Assembly (NCBI GenBank): GCA_031278075.1
Contig: JAITLE010000141.1
Location: 1-21,191, forward strand
Length of the DNA stretch: 21,191 nt
Direction: 5' to 3'
From: Bifidobacteriaceae bacterium
GTDB taxonomy: Bacteria; Actinomycetota; Actinomycetes; Actinomycetales; WQXJ01
This document shows positions 1 through 9,159 of this stretch, in pieces. The position numbers were made by a program, and so were the translations under genes. Each line of letters begins with the position of its first letter. Position 1 is the first letter of the stretch. A model generated the notes under the pieces. That model ran no database searches, was not told where the DNA came from, and was given only the letters and a program-made list of their open reading frames with translations.

Positions 1-3000
1 CGGTACGAGTCGGCTGGGTCGCCGGACGCCTCGAGCGAGATCTGTGGCCCCGCGGCGGTGTCCGGGCTGAGCGTGTAGGCGGACCGGTGGGCGCTGGGAG
101 CGCCCGAGGCGAACGAGACAGGTTTAGGGGAGCCGGCCACGGCCGCGCCGCCGATCTGCGCCTTGACCCGGAACGAGCCGGGCTCCTCGGATGTGATCGC
201 GACCTGGGCTTTGCCGAGGCGGTCGCACCAGGCGGGCGCCCCGGGAGCGGCCGGGTCGCAGGTCTTGACCACGCCGTCGCCAGGTTGGAGGTTCGGCCCG
301 GGAACACCCGCGGCGCCGGTCTCGACGGCGAACTCGACCTCGGTCCCGGGGACCGGGTTGCCGCCGGCGTCCAAGGCGATCACCCAAGCGGAGTGGTTGG
401 CTTTGCCGTCGGCGAGCACCGTCGAGCCGGTGACGTCGAACTGGGATCGAGCTGGGGCGGCTGCCAGCGGACTGAACTCCAAGACCAGCGGCGACCCGGC
501 GGCGACTTGACCGGCGGTGATGTCCGCCGTGGCGCGCCAGCGTCCCGCCCGGGTGGTGGCGAACGCGGTGGCAGCCGTGCCGGCCGAATCCGTTTGGAGG
601 TTCTTGACCACGGGGGCGACGCCGGCCACCGCGGTAGTCCCGTCGGCGCCGACCAGTTCGAAGGTGACGGCCACAGCCGTGCCCGCCACCGCGATCGGGT
701 TGTCGTGTTGGTCGGCGAGCTGGACCTTGACGTTGTAGGCGGTCTTGCCGTCGGCCGGCAGGGGGCCCGCCTCAGCTTTCGAGATCCGCGAGTGGTCCAG
801 GGCGACCGGGCCGGCGGTGAATTCGATCTCAGCCGGCGAACCGCCGGTGATCGGTTTATAGGCGCCGCCGGCTGACGCCTGGATCTCAGCCGTGACCGCG
901 TGACGGCCGGACGCGCGGGAGACCAGGCGCAGTCGGGCTTCGCCCGCCGCGTCGGTGGTGATCTCGAGGCCGCCGGCGGCGGGGGTGACGCCGGCTGGGA
1001 TCGCGAACCGCACCAGCGCGCCCTTGACCGGGTTGCCCTTCGAATCACGCACGGTGGCGGTCACCGCCTGGATCTCGTGGCCGTCAGCGAGCGCGCTCGA
1101 GGCGGGCCCGGTCAGCCGCGTGGCGGCGGCGTCATAGCTGATGGGACCCGCCGCGAAGGTGATCTGCCGGCCCGCCTCGGGGATCGGGTCGGCCCCGATC
1201 AGCGCGCTGACGCCATAGGTCCCGGCGACCGTCGAAGTCAGGTGGACCACCAGGCGGCCGTTCGGGTCGGTCAGGTGCGGCGCCGCCTCAGCGATCCGGA
1301 CCGCCGCCGGCAAGGCGAAGCTGACCGTCGCGCCGGGCTTGGGCAGGCCGCCCGCGTCTTTGACCTCGACCGTGGCGGTGAACGATGCGGCGCCGTCGGC
1401 GGTGACCGGCCCGGCCGGCGAGATGCTCCAGGACGAGTTGTTCGGGTCGGCCGCGCCGGTGGCGAAGACCAGATCGGCTTCGCCGACGGTCTCTCCGGGG
1501 CCCAAAGTCGCCACCACGTGTGTGGTCGTCTCCGACGGCGAGACGATCCCGACCGCCGCCAGACCGGTCGCGGCCGTCGTCACCGCGCACGTCTTCGGCC
1601 CGCAGCCGGTGGTCGCGAAATGCGCTGGGTCGCCGGCGCGCAAGTTGAAGGTGACTGTGGCGCCGTCCACCGGGTTGTCCAGAGCGTCGCGCACCGCGAC
1701 GGCAGCCGAATGCCGGTCGGAATTGTTCGGCGCCACATCTCCCGTCGACGCCGTGAACGTCGAATCGGCGGCGCTCGCCGGCCCGGCTTTGAACCAGGCG
1801 TCCCGCAGCGTCGTGGAATCCGGCACTTGGCCGGTCGGGGCCTCGGCGCGCACCCGATACAGTCCGGCGGCCGAGACCGTGAAATCCGACCAGGTGGCGA
1901 CCCCGCCCACGGTGTTGACCGTGGGACCAGATATCCAAGCGGCGGCGGAGTCACGTTGGTAGGCGAAACTGATCGGCACGGCCGGGGTGTAAAGGTTCCC
2001 CGACGCATCCCGTAATGTGACCTGGGCGACGTGATATTCCGTCGCCACGGTTTTGACGGCCGGCGCCGTGGTGATGGCGAATTCGGAATTCCGGAGCGAC
2101 AGGTCGGCGTTGACGAACACAGCGGCGGCGGGCGAGCCAGCGGCGATCGCTTTCCCGCCGACGCTGGCTGTGATCTCATAGGCGCCGGTCTTGGTCGAGG
2201 TCAAGGGAAGCTCCGCGACGCCCACCAGGCCGGCGGCGGCCCCGGTGGCCAAGCTGACCGAGGCTGGCCCAGTCACAGCGGACAGGCCAGTGGGGCGCGC
2301 CGTCACACCAGCCGGGATCGCGAAGACAACCGTTTGGCCGCCGATGCCGTTCCCGTTCGCGTCTTTGACCTCGGCGTTCACGGTTTGCGTGGCCGCGCCG
2401 TCGGCTTTGGCCGGCGCCTGCGGGCTGACGAGCCGCGACGCGCCGGCAGTGACCGCGGGCGGCCCGGGCGCGAACACGACCGAGACGGCCTTGACCGGCG
2501 TCGAGTCGTCGGTGGCGAGCGAGTCGCCCCCGATCCTCGCCGTCACATCCCAAGAGCCGGCGGCCAGCGTCGTCAGGGCCACTGTGGCCAAGCCCCGGCC
2601 CGCGGCGCCGGTGACCACGGGGAAACTCCGTTCCGAGGCGCCCGGCACACCACGCGGCGTGAAATAGACGACAGCGCCGGCGCCGTTCAGCGGCGCTTTG
2701 TTCGCGTCCAGCAGCCCCACTGTCACCAGGTATCCGTCTTGGCCGTCCGCGATCGCCGGATCGGCGCTGTTGCCGGCCTTCGCTTTCACATTGAACCAGG
2801 ATGTCCCCGGATCGGCGGGAACGCTTTGGAAATGGACCGCCTGGGGGCCGGACTCAGCCGAGTCGGCGACGCCGCGCACATTGAAGTCGCCCGGCCAGAT
2901 CGAATAGATCTCACCCGTGACCCAGCCGTCCTCGCCCGAACTCGCGGTCATGGTCTTGGCGCCGCTGGTCGCGTCGCCGAACGCCGGCCCCTCGCTCCCG

Positions 3001-6000
3001 CTGTAGTCGAGTCGGATCCCGAGGTCGACGCCTGCGATCGGGTTGCCGTATTGATCCTGCGCCCGCATCCGGGCCGCCGCGTGGGCGATCCCATCCGACG
3101 CCTTCGCCCCCGAGTCGACCGTGAAGGAACTCAAGGTCGCCAGGCGGTCGAGCGGCCCGTGGACGAACCGGGCAGGCGCCGGCGAGCCGCCGACGGCCGC
3201 TGCCGCGCCCTCGATGCGGGCCGAAATAAACCAGGTTGTGGCCACATTCGAGCCAAAATCGAAGCTGGCGCGCCCGGATGCGTCCACCGCGACCGCCGCC
3301 GCGGCGCCGGTCACCTGAGCCCCGTTCAGATCGGTGTGTTCCCAACTGAACACCACCTTGGCGGATCCCGCGGGCGCCGCGTTGCCTTGGGCGTCCCTGA
3401 CCTGGACCTGGGCCGTGTGTTTGGCTGTCCCGCCAACCTCCTTGGTGGCGCCGCCCGCGGCCGTCGGCACGGTCAACTCGGAGGCGGCCGGCGCCGGCGG
3501 CCCGGGCGTGAAGGCGGCCTCCGCCTTGCCGTCGCCGCGCACAGTGGTGTCCTCAGCGGCGTTCTTGACCGCCGACACCGCTGCGCCGTCGACGCTCGCC
3601 GAGATCTGGTGCACGGCGGCCACCTTCGCCGTCAACGCGAGCTGCGCCGAACCGCCGGCCACCGGAACTGAGACTGTGGCCGGTCCAGCGGTGTGACCAG
3701 CCGCGGTGGTCGCGGCTGTCCCCGCGGGGATCGCGAACACGACCGCGCCACTGGTCGCGGGGTTCTTTTGGGCGTCGAAGACGCGGACCTTGACCGGCAG
3801 GCTGGTCTTGGCGTCAGCCGGCGCGGTCCCCGCCGGTTCCACCAGCCAAGATGTGGCCGCGGCCGGCGGCCCCGCCACCATGCGGGCGAACCGGTTCCCG
3901 CCTTGCGCCAGGGCCAGGGGCGCCCCGGCGGCCTCGACCGTGATCTCTTGGTCGCCGGCCTTCAGCCCGCTGAAACTAGCGGTGTAGCGGCCCTGAGTGG
4001 TCGCGGACTCGGTGAAAGCGGAGACGGTCAAGCCGCCGCCGGCCGGGCCCGACGCCGCCAACTGCCCTTGAGCCCCCTTGACCGCGTGACCGCTCACGTC
4101 CACCAGGTCGACGCTGACCACGCCGGTCGCGCGGCCGTCCGCCACCACATCCGCCTGCGACACGTCGAACGCCGAGGCCTTCGCGTCGATGGTCGTGTCC
4201 AACCAGGTCAACCGTTTAGGCGAGCCGGCCACCGCGTGCCACGCGCCCCCGACGCGGACTTCGGCGGTGATGACGCACTGGGCGGCTGTGGCGGAGTCGA
4301 CGGAATCGGACACCTTGCCTTGGTTGGTCGACGTGGCGGCGTACGATCCCGTGCCTGTCGCGTCGAACTTCGCGGGGCACGACGGGTCCAACGTCAACCG
4401 CACCTCGGCGCCGGCGACAGGGTTGCGCCGCCCCGCGTCCCAGATCCGGACGTTCGGATGGAAAGCGATCCCCGTGTCGTGCTCCACCGAGTCGCCACCG
4501 TCCGGCGCGTCCGCAGGGTCGTCCCAATCATCTTGGGGGCTGGTCTCATCCGGGTTGACGACGGGATCTCCCAGCACGAACACCGACCAGGCCGGGGCGG
4601 CGGGCGGGGTGACGAAGCGGACGGTCACGTGGTCGGCGCCGCTACCGGCCTCTTTGACGGCGAAGGTGGCGCCGGCGGGGCTGGTGTAGGCGACATCGAT
4701 CCGTTTGGCGCCCGCGAGAGAGGAGTAGACCTCCAAGCTGTACACCCCGGCGGCGCACGGACCGGCCTGGGGCTGGGCGGCGCAACCGAACTCGCCTGCG
4801 TCGCCAGCCGGCGCGGCGAACCGCACGCCGGGGTCCGGGCTGGAAGCCGCCAGTCGGCCCACCGCGCCCTCATAAGGCAACCCGGACGGATCTTGCAGCG
4901 TCACGGTGACGGTTTGGCGTCCCCAAGCGGTCGCGGCCACGCCGGGCGCGTCGTAGTTCGCCGGCTGGTCAGCGGTCGTGGTCGCGACCATCGAGGATGT
5001 GGCGCTGGTCGGGTCGTGGTCGACGAACTCGAAGGCAGCCTGCTCCGTCAGGTAGGCGTCGCTGCCGTCGCCCTGGGTGAATCGGACCCGCTGGCCGGAG
5101 TAGGCGCCGACTTTGGCGGACCAGATTTGGACGCTGTAGCGGCCCGGCGTCGCGTCTTCGACGATCTTCACGCGGTCAGCGGGCGGGTCGGTCTCCGCCC
5201 AGGCGAGCTTGCCCGCGGCCACCGCCCCGGTGATCGCGTTGCCGTTCGGATCGCGCAACTCGATCACACCGGTGTGGAAATACGCCGGCGCCGGGTCGTT
5301 GACGGCCGAAGCGAATTTCGCGCCGGCGGCGGTCATGGTGAACGACGATTTGGCGGTGTCGATCGACCGCATCGGCAAGAAGGTGGCGGTGACGTATTTT
5401 TGTGTCGGATCGCCCTTCTTGCCCAGGGCGGCGCCGATCCCGCTGACCCATAACCCGATGTTGTGGGCGCCCGCCTTGGTCGCGCGCACGGCCATGGTGT
5501 ATTGGCCGTCGCCCTTGGCTTGGTCTGCGGTGATTTGGCCGAACACGACTCCCACATCGGCTGGGCAGGCGGTGCCGGGGGCGCCGCTGGGCCCGCTCGC
5601 GCAGGTCTTGGTGAAATCGGTGTCGCTCAGGCCGGTCACGCCGTTGCCATTGGCGTCCTGCACTTGGATCGACAACTCATAAGAATCGCCTTGGCCGGAG
5701 CCGGCCTGGCCGAAGTCGGCGAGTTTGTCGGCGGTGTCGGTCAGTTCGATCAGCCCCTGGGCGGCCGTGCCCTCCTTGAACCAGATCTGGACCGGCGCCG
5801 TGTTCGTCGGTTGGCCGCTGGCGGCGCCTTTCAGGTAGACGCCGCCGATGGATGCCGCCAGGTTGTAGACGCCGCGGGCGCGGGCTTTGACGCGCACCCG
5901 TCGCAGGCAATGGCCGTCTTCGCCGGTGACACAGGTCAGTGCCGGACCCGCGTCTTTCCAGGTGACGCCATCGTCCTCCAAGTATTGGAGCGTGGCGGCG

Positions 6001-8828
6001 GCGCCTGACAGTTCCAGTCTCACCGTCCCGCCAGCCGCGGGACGGCTTTGGCTGGCGCCCGCGGCGTCCTGGATCTGCCCGTTGACGTCCACTTTCACCT
6101 CGGATGTGGCGTCCGGGACGACCAGGCGGTCGCCGGGCGCGGAGTTGTCGCTCGGATCGGCTGTCACGGTGGAAGCGGCCGGGTCGGCGGTCGGCGTGAA
6201 CGTCAATTGGCAGGTGATGTCCGGGGGCAGTTGGCCTGACGCGGGCGCCGGTATGGTCAACCGGCCGGCCGCCGTGTCGACCGTGGCGCCCAAGTCGGCG
6301 CCGTCCGCCGTGTTCCGGCACCATGTGTCGACGGGTTTGCCCGCCCGGGTCGCGTCCCCCAAGGACCAGCCGTTCAGTTGGCTGGCGCCGGCCTGTCCCA
6401 CGCCTCGGGCGGTGATCGTCGTGGCGGCCGTCCGCGAAATGATGGCGTGACCCCGGCCGGATGTGGTGAACGCGCCGCTCTTGGCGGTCAGGATGCTGTC
6501 GGTGTCGGATGATGGCGCCGCCGCCGCGACGTTGGTCAGGGCCAGCTCCACGTTCGCGGCGACGCCGCCGAGGTTGCGGGCCTCAAGCCGCAGCACGCCG
6601 CCGGCGACGCCCATCCGATAGTCCTCGATCTCGCCTTTCGGCATCCAAGCCTCGGACACCGCGGGGGTCGGGCCGCGCGATGTCGCGGTGAACCGGCTCG
6701 AGGCGTCGACCCGGACCCGGGCGAACACCGGCGCTATCCCGCCGCTCGGCAAAGTGGTGGCTGGCGTGTGGTCGCAGTAGACGTGACCATTCGCGTCGGG
6801 GGAGTCGGCGCAGCCGGCGCCGCCGAGCAGCGCCTGGTCCATCGTGGCGCTGGTCGCCCCGGCCGCGGTCAAGCCCGTGATCCAGGCCTTGACGTGGGAT
6901 GCCGCCACGGCCGCCGCCAACCCGGAGGCTTTGGCTCTGACTCGATACGTCTGGCCCGCCACCATGATCTGGTCCTGGGCCGGCTGCCAGGGCAGATCCG
7001 CGTCGGCTGTGCCGGGGATCTTTGGGGCCAGTTCCAAGGAGTCGTCGGTCGGGTGGGCGTCCGCCGCGGTGCTGGGCCGGCCGTCGGAGTAGACGCCGGC
7101 GCGTGCGCCCAGGTAGAGATAGTTGTCGGAGCCGATCCCCGGGTTGGCGTATGGCCCGTATTGGGCGTTGCTGGTCTTGTAGACGGATGGCGCGTCGCCC
7201 CAGGAGCCTGCGGTGGTGATCCCGAAATCGGCCGTCACCGCCGCCAGGTCGTTGGTCACCACGATGTGTGAGACGATCGCCGCGCCGCCGGTCGCCCCCA
7301 CCGGGTCGGTCGTGGTCGGCGGGTCGATCCCGTCCGCTCGGGCCCCATGGCACGCCCCGGAGCTGTCCTTCGGCCGGTAATTCCCGGTCTGGTTGAAGCA
7401 ATAGGCCAGCACAATGTTGGGCGCTCCGCCGCGGAAGCCGAACTGCCCGGCCGAGGCGTAGGTCTGGACGGCGTTGGCGCCGGCCAGCCGGGGTTGCCTC
7501 AGCCGCAGCAGGAATTCGGCGGGGGCCAATGGCAGCAAGACGGAATAAGCGCCCCAGTAATCGGTCTCCACTTCCCCGACCGCCGTCCACCCCGCTTGGC
7601 CCGCGGCCCTCTGCCAAACCTCGATCACCACGCCCGCCGCGCCGCCTTCCCCAGTGTCTCTGACGGAGTTGCCGTTGGCGTCGTTGAACACGGCGCCTTC
7701 GACCACCGGCGCCATGTGCGCGGACGCGAGGTCCCGGGCGGGGTTGGGCCCGCCCGAGCCGAGCGCTTCGACCGTCCCGACCAGCGGGTCATAACGCCAC
7801 ATCAGCCCGCCGCCCGCGTCTTGCACGTAGAGTTTCCCGTTCATGAATGTCAAACCGTAAACGGCGCTGTTGTTCGAGGTCTCGGTGAAGAATTTCACCA
7901 CGTCATAGGTGAATTCGCCGCTCGGGTTGATTTGTCCTGACGCGTCTCGTGGCACGTTGATCCGCAGCAGGACGTGACGGTTGGCGGCGTTGTGCCCGAA
8001 CAGGTAGGCGTCGCCGTTCGCGTCGATCGCGACATCCGAGGCGAGCCCCCAAGTGGCGCCCGCGGAGAACGGCGGCGTCCCGCTGAACTGCGCGCTCCAG
8101 GATTCGTAAATGGTTCGGGTGCGCGGCGTCAGGGATCCGCCGTTGGTGGCCACGCAGACCACGCTCCTGCTGCTGGAGGTCTTGACGATCTGGTAGATCG
8201 ACAGCCTCACCCCGGTCGCCGGCGCGGCGTTCGAGGCGAAGCTCTGGTTCGCCCCTGCCATCAGGGCGTAGACGTAGCCGTCCTTCTGGTTGATCTCGCC
8301 GCCCAAAGCCGACCCGCCGACACATGACCGTCCGGCCGCCGACCCGAGGAACGGCCCCAACGCGATCGCGTTCAGCTGCCGCTTCGAGTTGTCGCGTTCC
8401 ATCAGCGTGACCGGTGAGCCCGTCGTCGAATACCAGCCGAGCCCGTGGAGGGTGTAGTCGCCGTTCGCGGCGTAGACGGGCCCTACCGCGAAGGTCTCCC
8501 ATTGGTTCGAGGTGGACGTCCCGTTCGCGCCCTTGCTCTTGTCGAAGATGCGGTCCGCGGTCGGCAGAGTCGTCACCGCCCAGGGCCGGTTCCAGGCGTA
8601 TGCCGAGTTCAGCTGGCCGCCGCCCAACGCGTAGAGCTGGTCCCGCGTGAAGGCCCCGTTCCAGCCGTTCAAGTATTCGGTGGCCGCCGCCCGGAGCGGG
8701 AGTCCCACCACGCCGAGCGCCGCCAGGACGCCGACCACCGTCACCAATGCCGCCACCCGGGCCGACGCCCGTGCTCGGTCGGCTGACCGGTCCGCACGGC
8801 GGTCGGCCGGGATTGTCGCGCTCATCAT
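1..8828 (-). CDS. Giant secreted Ig-like repeat surface protein (C-terminus outside window)
   Basis: One open frame of 2942 codons runs leftward from ATG-ATG and is still open at the window edge; frame continuity was checked near 7691, 4583, 2369 and position 3. A GGGGGA ribosome site (8832-8837) fits the second ATG (8825) slightly better than the first. An Arg-rich N-terminus and a hydrophobic core ending LPLRAAA form a signal peptide (about residues 1-48). Residues about 50-355 resemble the DUF6923-type beta-propeller. Residues about 370-450 resemble an SdrD B domain (VFNDANGNSVRDTGEGG). Residues about 540-735 resemble a GEVED domain, opening SWGDAPSVY and closing GEIEDYRM. From about residue 870 onward come roughly 17 invasin/Big_1-like Ig repeats. 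It is probably an extracellular adhesin or stalk; ligand and anchor type cannot be seen. The domain names are from memory of family motifs, not from a search. Confidence 0.93.
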   Translation of the reverse strand, partial: MMSATIPADRRADRSADRARASARVAALVTVVGVLAALGVVGLPLRAAATEYLNGWNGAFTRDQLYALGGGQLNSAYAWNRPWAVTTLPTADRIFDKSKGANGTSTSNQWETFAVGPVYAANGDYTLHGLGWYSTTGSPVTLMERDNSKRQLNAIALGPFLGSAAGRSCVGGSALGGEINQKDGYVYALMAGANQSFASNAAPATGVRLSIYQIVKTSSSRSVVCVATNGGSLTPRTRTIYESWSAQFSGTPPFSAGATWGLASDVAIDANGDAYLFGHNAANRHVLLRINVPRDASGQINPSGEFTYDVVKFFTETSNNSAVYGLTFMNGKLYVQDAGGGLMWRYDPLVGTVEALGSGGPNPARDLASAHMAPVVEGAVFNDANGNSVRDTGEGGAAGVVIEVWQRAAGQAGWTAVGEVETDYWGAYSVLLPLAPAEFLLRLRQPRLAGANAVQTYASAGQFGFRGGAPNIVLAYCFNQTGNYRPKDSSGACHGARADGIDPPTTTDPVGATGGAAIVSHIVVTNDLAAVTADFGITTAGSWGDAPSVYKTSNAQYGPYANPGIGSDNYLYLGARAGVYSDGRPSTAADAHPTDDSLELAPKIPGTADADLPWQPAQDQIMVAGQTYRVRAKASGLAAAVAASHVKAWITGLTAAGATSATMDQALLGGAGCADSPDANGHVYCDHTPATTLPSGGIAPVFARVRVDASSRFTATSRGPTPAVSEAWMPKGEIEDYRMGVAGGVLRLEARNLGGVAANVELALTNVAAAAPSSDTDSILTAKSGAFTTSGRGHAIISRTAATTITARGVGQAGASQLNGWSLGDATRAGKPVDTWCRNTADGADLGATVDTAAGRLTIPAPASGQLPPDITCQLTFTPTADPAASTVTADPSDNSAPGDRLVVPDATSEVKVDVNGQIQDAAGASQSRPAAGGTVRLELSGAAATLQYLEDDGVTWKDAGPALTCVTGEDGHCLRRVRVKARARGVYNLAASIGGVYLKGAASGQPTNTAPVQIWFKEGTAAQGLIELTDTADKLADFGQAGSGQGDSYELSIQVQDANGNGVTGLSDTDFTKTCASGPSGAPGTACPADVGVVFGQITADQAKGDGQYTMAVRATKAGAHNIGLWVSGIGAALGKKGDPTQKYVTATFLPMRSIDTAKSSFTMTAAGAKFASAVNDPAPAYFHTGVIELRDPNGNAITGAVAAGKLAWAETDPPADRVKIVEDATPGRYSVQIWSAKVGAYSGQRVRFTQGDGSDAYLTEQAAFEFVDHDPTSATSSMVATTTADQPANYDAPGVAATAWGRQTVTVTLQDPSGLPYEGAVGRLAASSPDPGVRFAAPAGDAGEFGCAAQPQAGPCAAGVYSLEVYSSLAGAKRIDVAYTSPAGATFAVKEAGSGADHVTVRFVTPPAAPAWSVFVLGDPVVNPDETSPQDDWDDPADAPDGGDSVEHDTGIAFHPNVRIWDAGRRNPVAGAEVRLTLDPSCPAKFDATGTGSYAATSTNQGKVSDSVDSATAAQCVITAEVRVGGAWHAVAGSPKRLTWLDTTIDAKASAFDVSQADVVADGRATGVVSVDLVDVSGHAVKGAQGQLAASGPAGGGLTVSAFTESATTQGRYTASFSGLKAGDQEITVEAAGAPLALAQGGNRFARMVAGPPAAATSWLVEPAGTAPADAKTSLPVKVRVFDAQKNPATSGAVVFAIPAGTAATTAAGHTAGPATVSVPVAGGSAQLALTAKVAAVHQISASVDGAAVSAVKNAAEDTTVRGDGKAEAAFTPGPPAPAASELTVPTAAGGATKEVGGTAKHTAQVQVRDAQGNAAPAGSAKVVFSWEHTDLNGAQVTGAAAAVAVDASGRASFDFGSNVATTWFISARIEGAAAAVGGSPAPARFVHGPLDRLATLSSFTVDSGAKASDGIAHAAARMRAQDQYGNPIAGVDLGIRLDYSGSEGPAFGDATSGAKTMTASSGEDGWVTGEIYSIWPGDFNVRGVADSAESGPQAVHFQSVPADPGTSWFNVKAKAGNSADPAIADGQDGYLVTVGLLDANKAPLNGAGAVVYFTPRGVPGASERSFPVVTGAAGRGLATVALTTLAAGSWDVTARIGGDSLATDDSTPVKAVSVVFAPGPPAVTAGASRLVSPQAPAKADGAATQTVNAEVKDANGNGIGGQTVVFAIPAGVTARPTGLSAVTGPASVSLATGAAAGLVGVAELPLTSTKTGAYEITASVGGKAIAAGSPAAAVFVNADLSLRNSEFAITTAPAVKTVATEYHVAQVTLRDASGNLYTPAVPISFAYQRDSAAAWISGPTVNTVGGVATWSDFTVSAAGLYRVRAEAPTGQVPDSTTLRDAWFKAGPASAADSTFTASTGDVAPNNSDRHSAAVAVRDALDNPVDGATVTFNLRAGDPAHFATTGCGPKTCAVTTAATGLAAVGIVSPSETTTHVVATLGPGETVGEADLVFATGAADPNNSSWSISPAGPVTADGAASFTATVEVKDAGGLPKPGATVSFALPAAVRIAEAAPHLTDPNGRLVVHLTSTVAGTYGVSALIGADPIPEAGRQITFAAGPISYDAAATRLTGPASSALADGHEIQAVTATVRDSKGNPVKGALVRFAIPAGVTPAAGGLEITTDAAGEARLRLVSRASGRHAVTAEIQASAGGAYKPITGGSPAEIEFTAGPVALDHSRISKAEAGPLPADGKTAYNVKVQLADQHDNPIAVAGTAVAVTFELVGADGTTAVAGVAPVVKNLQTDSAGTAATAFATTRAGRWRATADITAGQVAAGSPLVLEFSPLAAAPARSQFDVTGSTVLADGKANHSAWVIALDAGGNPVPGTEVEFAVETGAAGVPGPNLQPGDGVVKTCDPAAPGAPAWCDRLGKAQVAITSEEPGSFRVKAQIGGAAVAGSPKPVSFASGAPSAHRSAYTLSPDTAAGPQISLEASGDPADSY
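340..6075 (-). repeat. Array of about 17 diverged Ig-like repeats within the giant protein
   Basis: Each repeat carries a signature close to ADG-x(n)-VxVxDxxGNPVxG. I located the DxxGNPV element near nucleotides 367, 707, 1036, 1347, 1677, 2000, 2353, 2698, 3045, 3387, 3766, 4092, 4428, 4880, 5242, 5647 and 6058. The average spacing is about 355 nt (about 118 residues), and it widens toward the N-terminus of the protein. The copies are well diverged at the DNA level, so this is an old domain array and not a recent tandem expansion. The pattern matches bacterial Ig-like (Big_1/invasin) domains in general form. Confidence 0.85.
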
Positions 8829-9159
8829 GAGTCCCCCGAGTACCCGCCATCCGGGCCATCCCGGACAGTCCTTGCTGTGGCCGTCGCCAGGATAAGAGCC
8901 CGTTCGCGTCGCGTGGCGCGCGCCCGTTCAGCGTCCAGTTGTTGAGATCGGTCCGGGTGCACGATGCCGTGCCCCGCCGCCCCAGCTCGACCACCGGCCG
9001 CGCTTCGGGTGGCAGCGTGGCGCATCGGTCGGCATCGGGCGCTGGGAAGCTGTCAGCGGCGAGCGAGAACGTGCCGGATCGGGTCGACGTGGGCGATCGC
9101 GGCGCCGGCGTGTCTGCCGCGCCAACCCGTCCGCCCGCTCGCGACGGGCATGCGGCACG
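8829..9159. other. Intergenic gap between giant gene and ABC ATPase
   Basis: I see no convincing gene in these 331 bases. Short frames here have no family resemblance. On the minus strand a TATCCT hexamer (8889-8894) fits the TAnnnT form of a -10 box, about 60 bp before the giant gene, but no good -35 accompanies it. A hairpin near 9126-9148 is listed separately. Confidence 0.5.
9126..9148 (-). terminator. Possible weak hairpin after the ABC ATPase gene
   Basis: CCCGTC (9126-9131) and GACGGG (9143-9148) form a 6-bp stem around an 11-nt loop, starting 12 bp beyond the ATPase stop codon. There is no T-run. It could be a weak U-less terminator or a chance pairing in GC-rich DNA. Confidence 0.22.

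Noticed and set aside
87..5453. Several long plus-strand open frames (for example 900-2015, 2031-3671, 3693-5453)
   Set aside because: They read as Arg/Gly/Asp-rich sequence with no domains and lie antisense to the giant Ig-repeat frame, whose minus-strand translation shows clear repeats. They are GC-driven shadows.
340..6075. Regular spacing of about 355 nt considered as a CRISPR-like or satellite array
   Set aside because: The period is far too long for CRISPR, the copies are diverged at the DNA level, and they match protein domain boundaries.
6583..7617. A 344-codon minus-strand frame within the giant gene
   Set aside because: It is in a different frame from the continuous giant ORF, is Arg/Gly-rich and shows no family motif.
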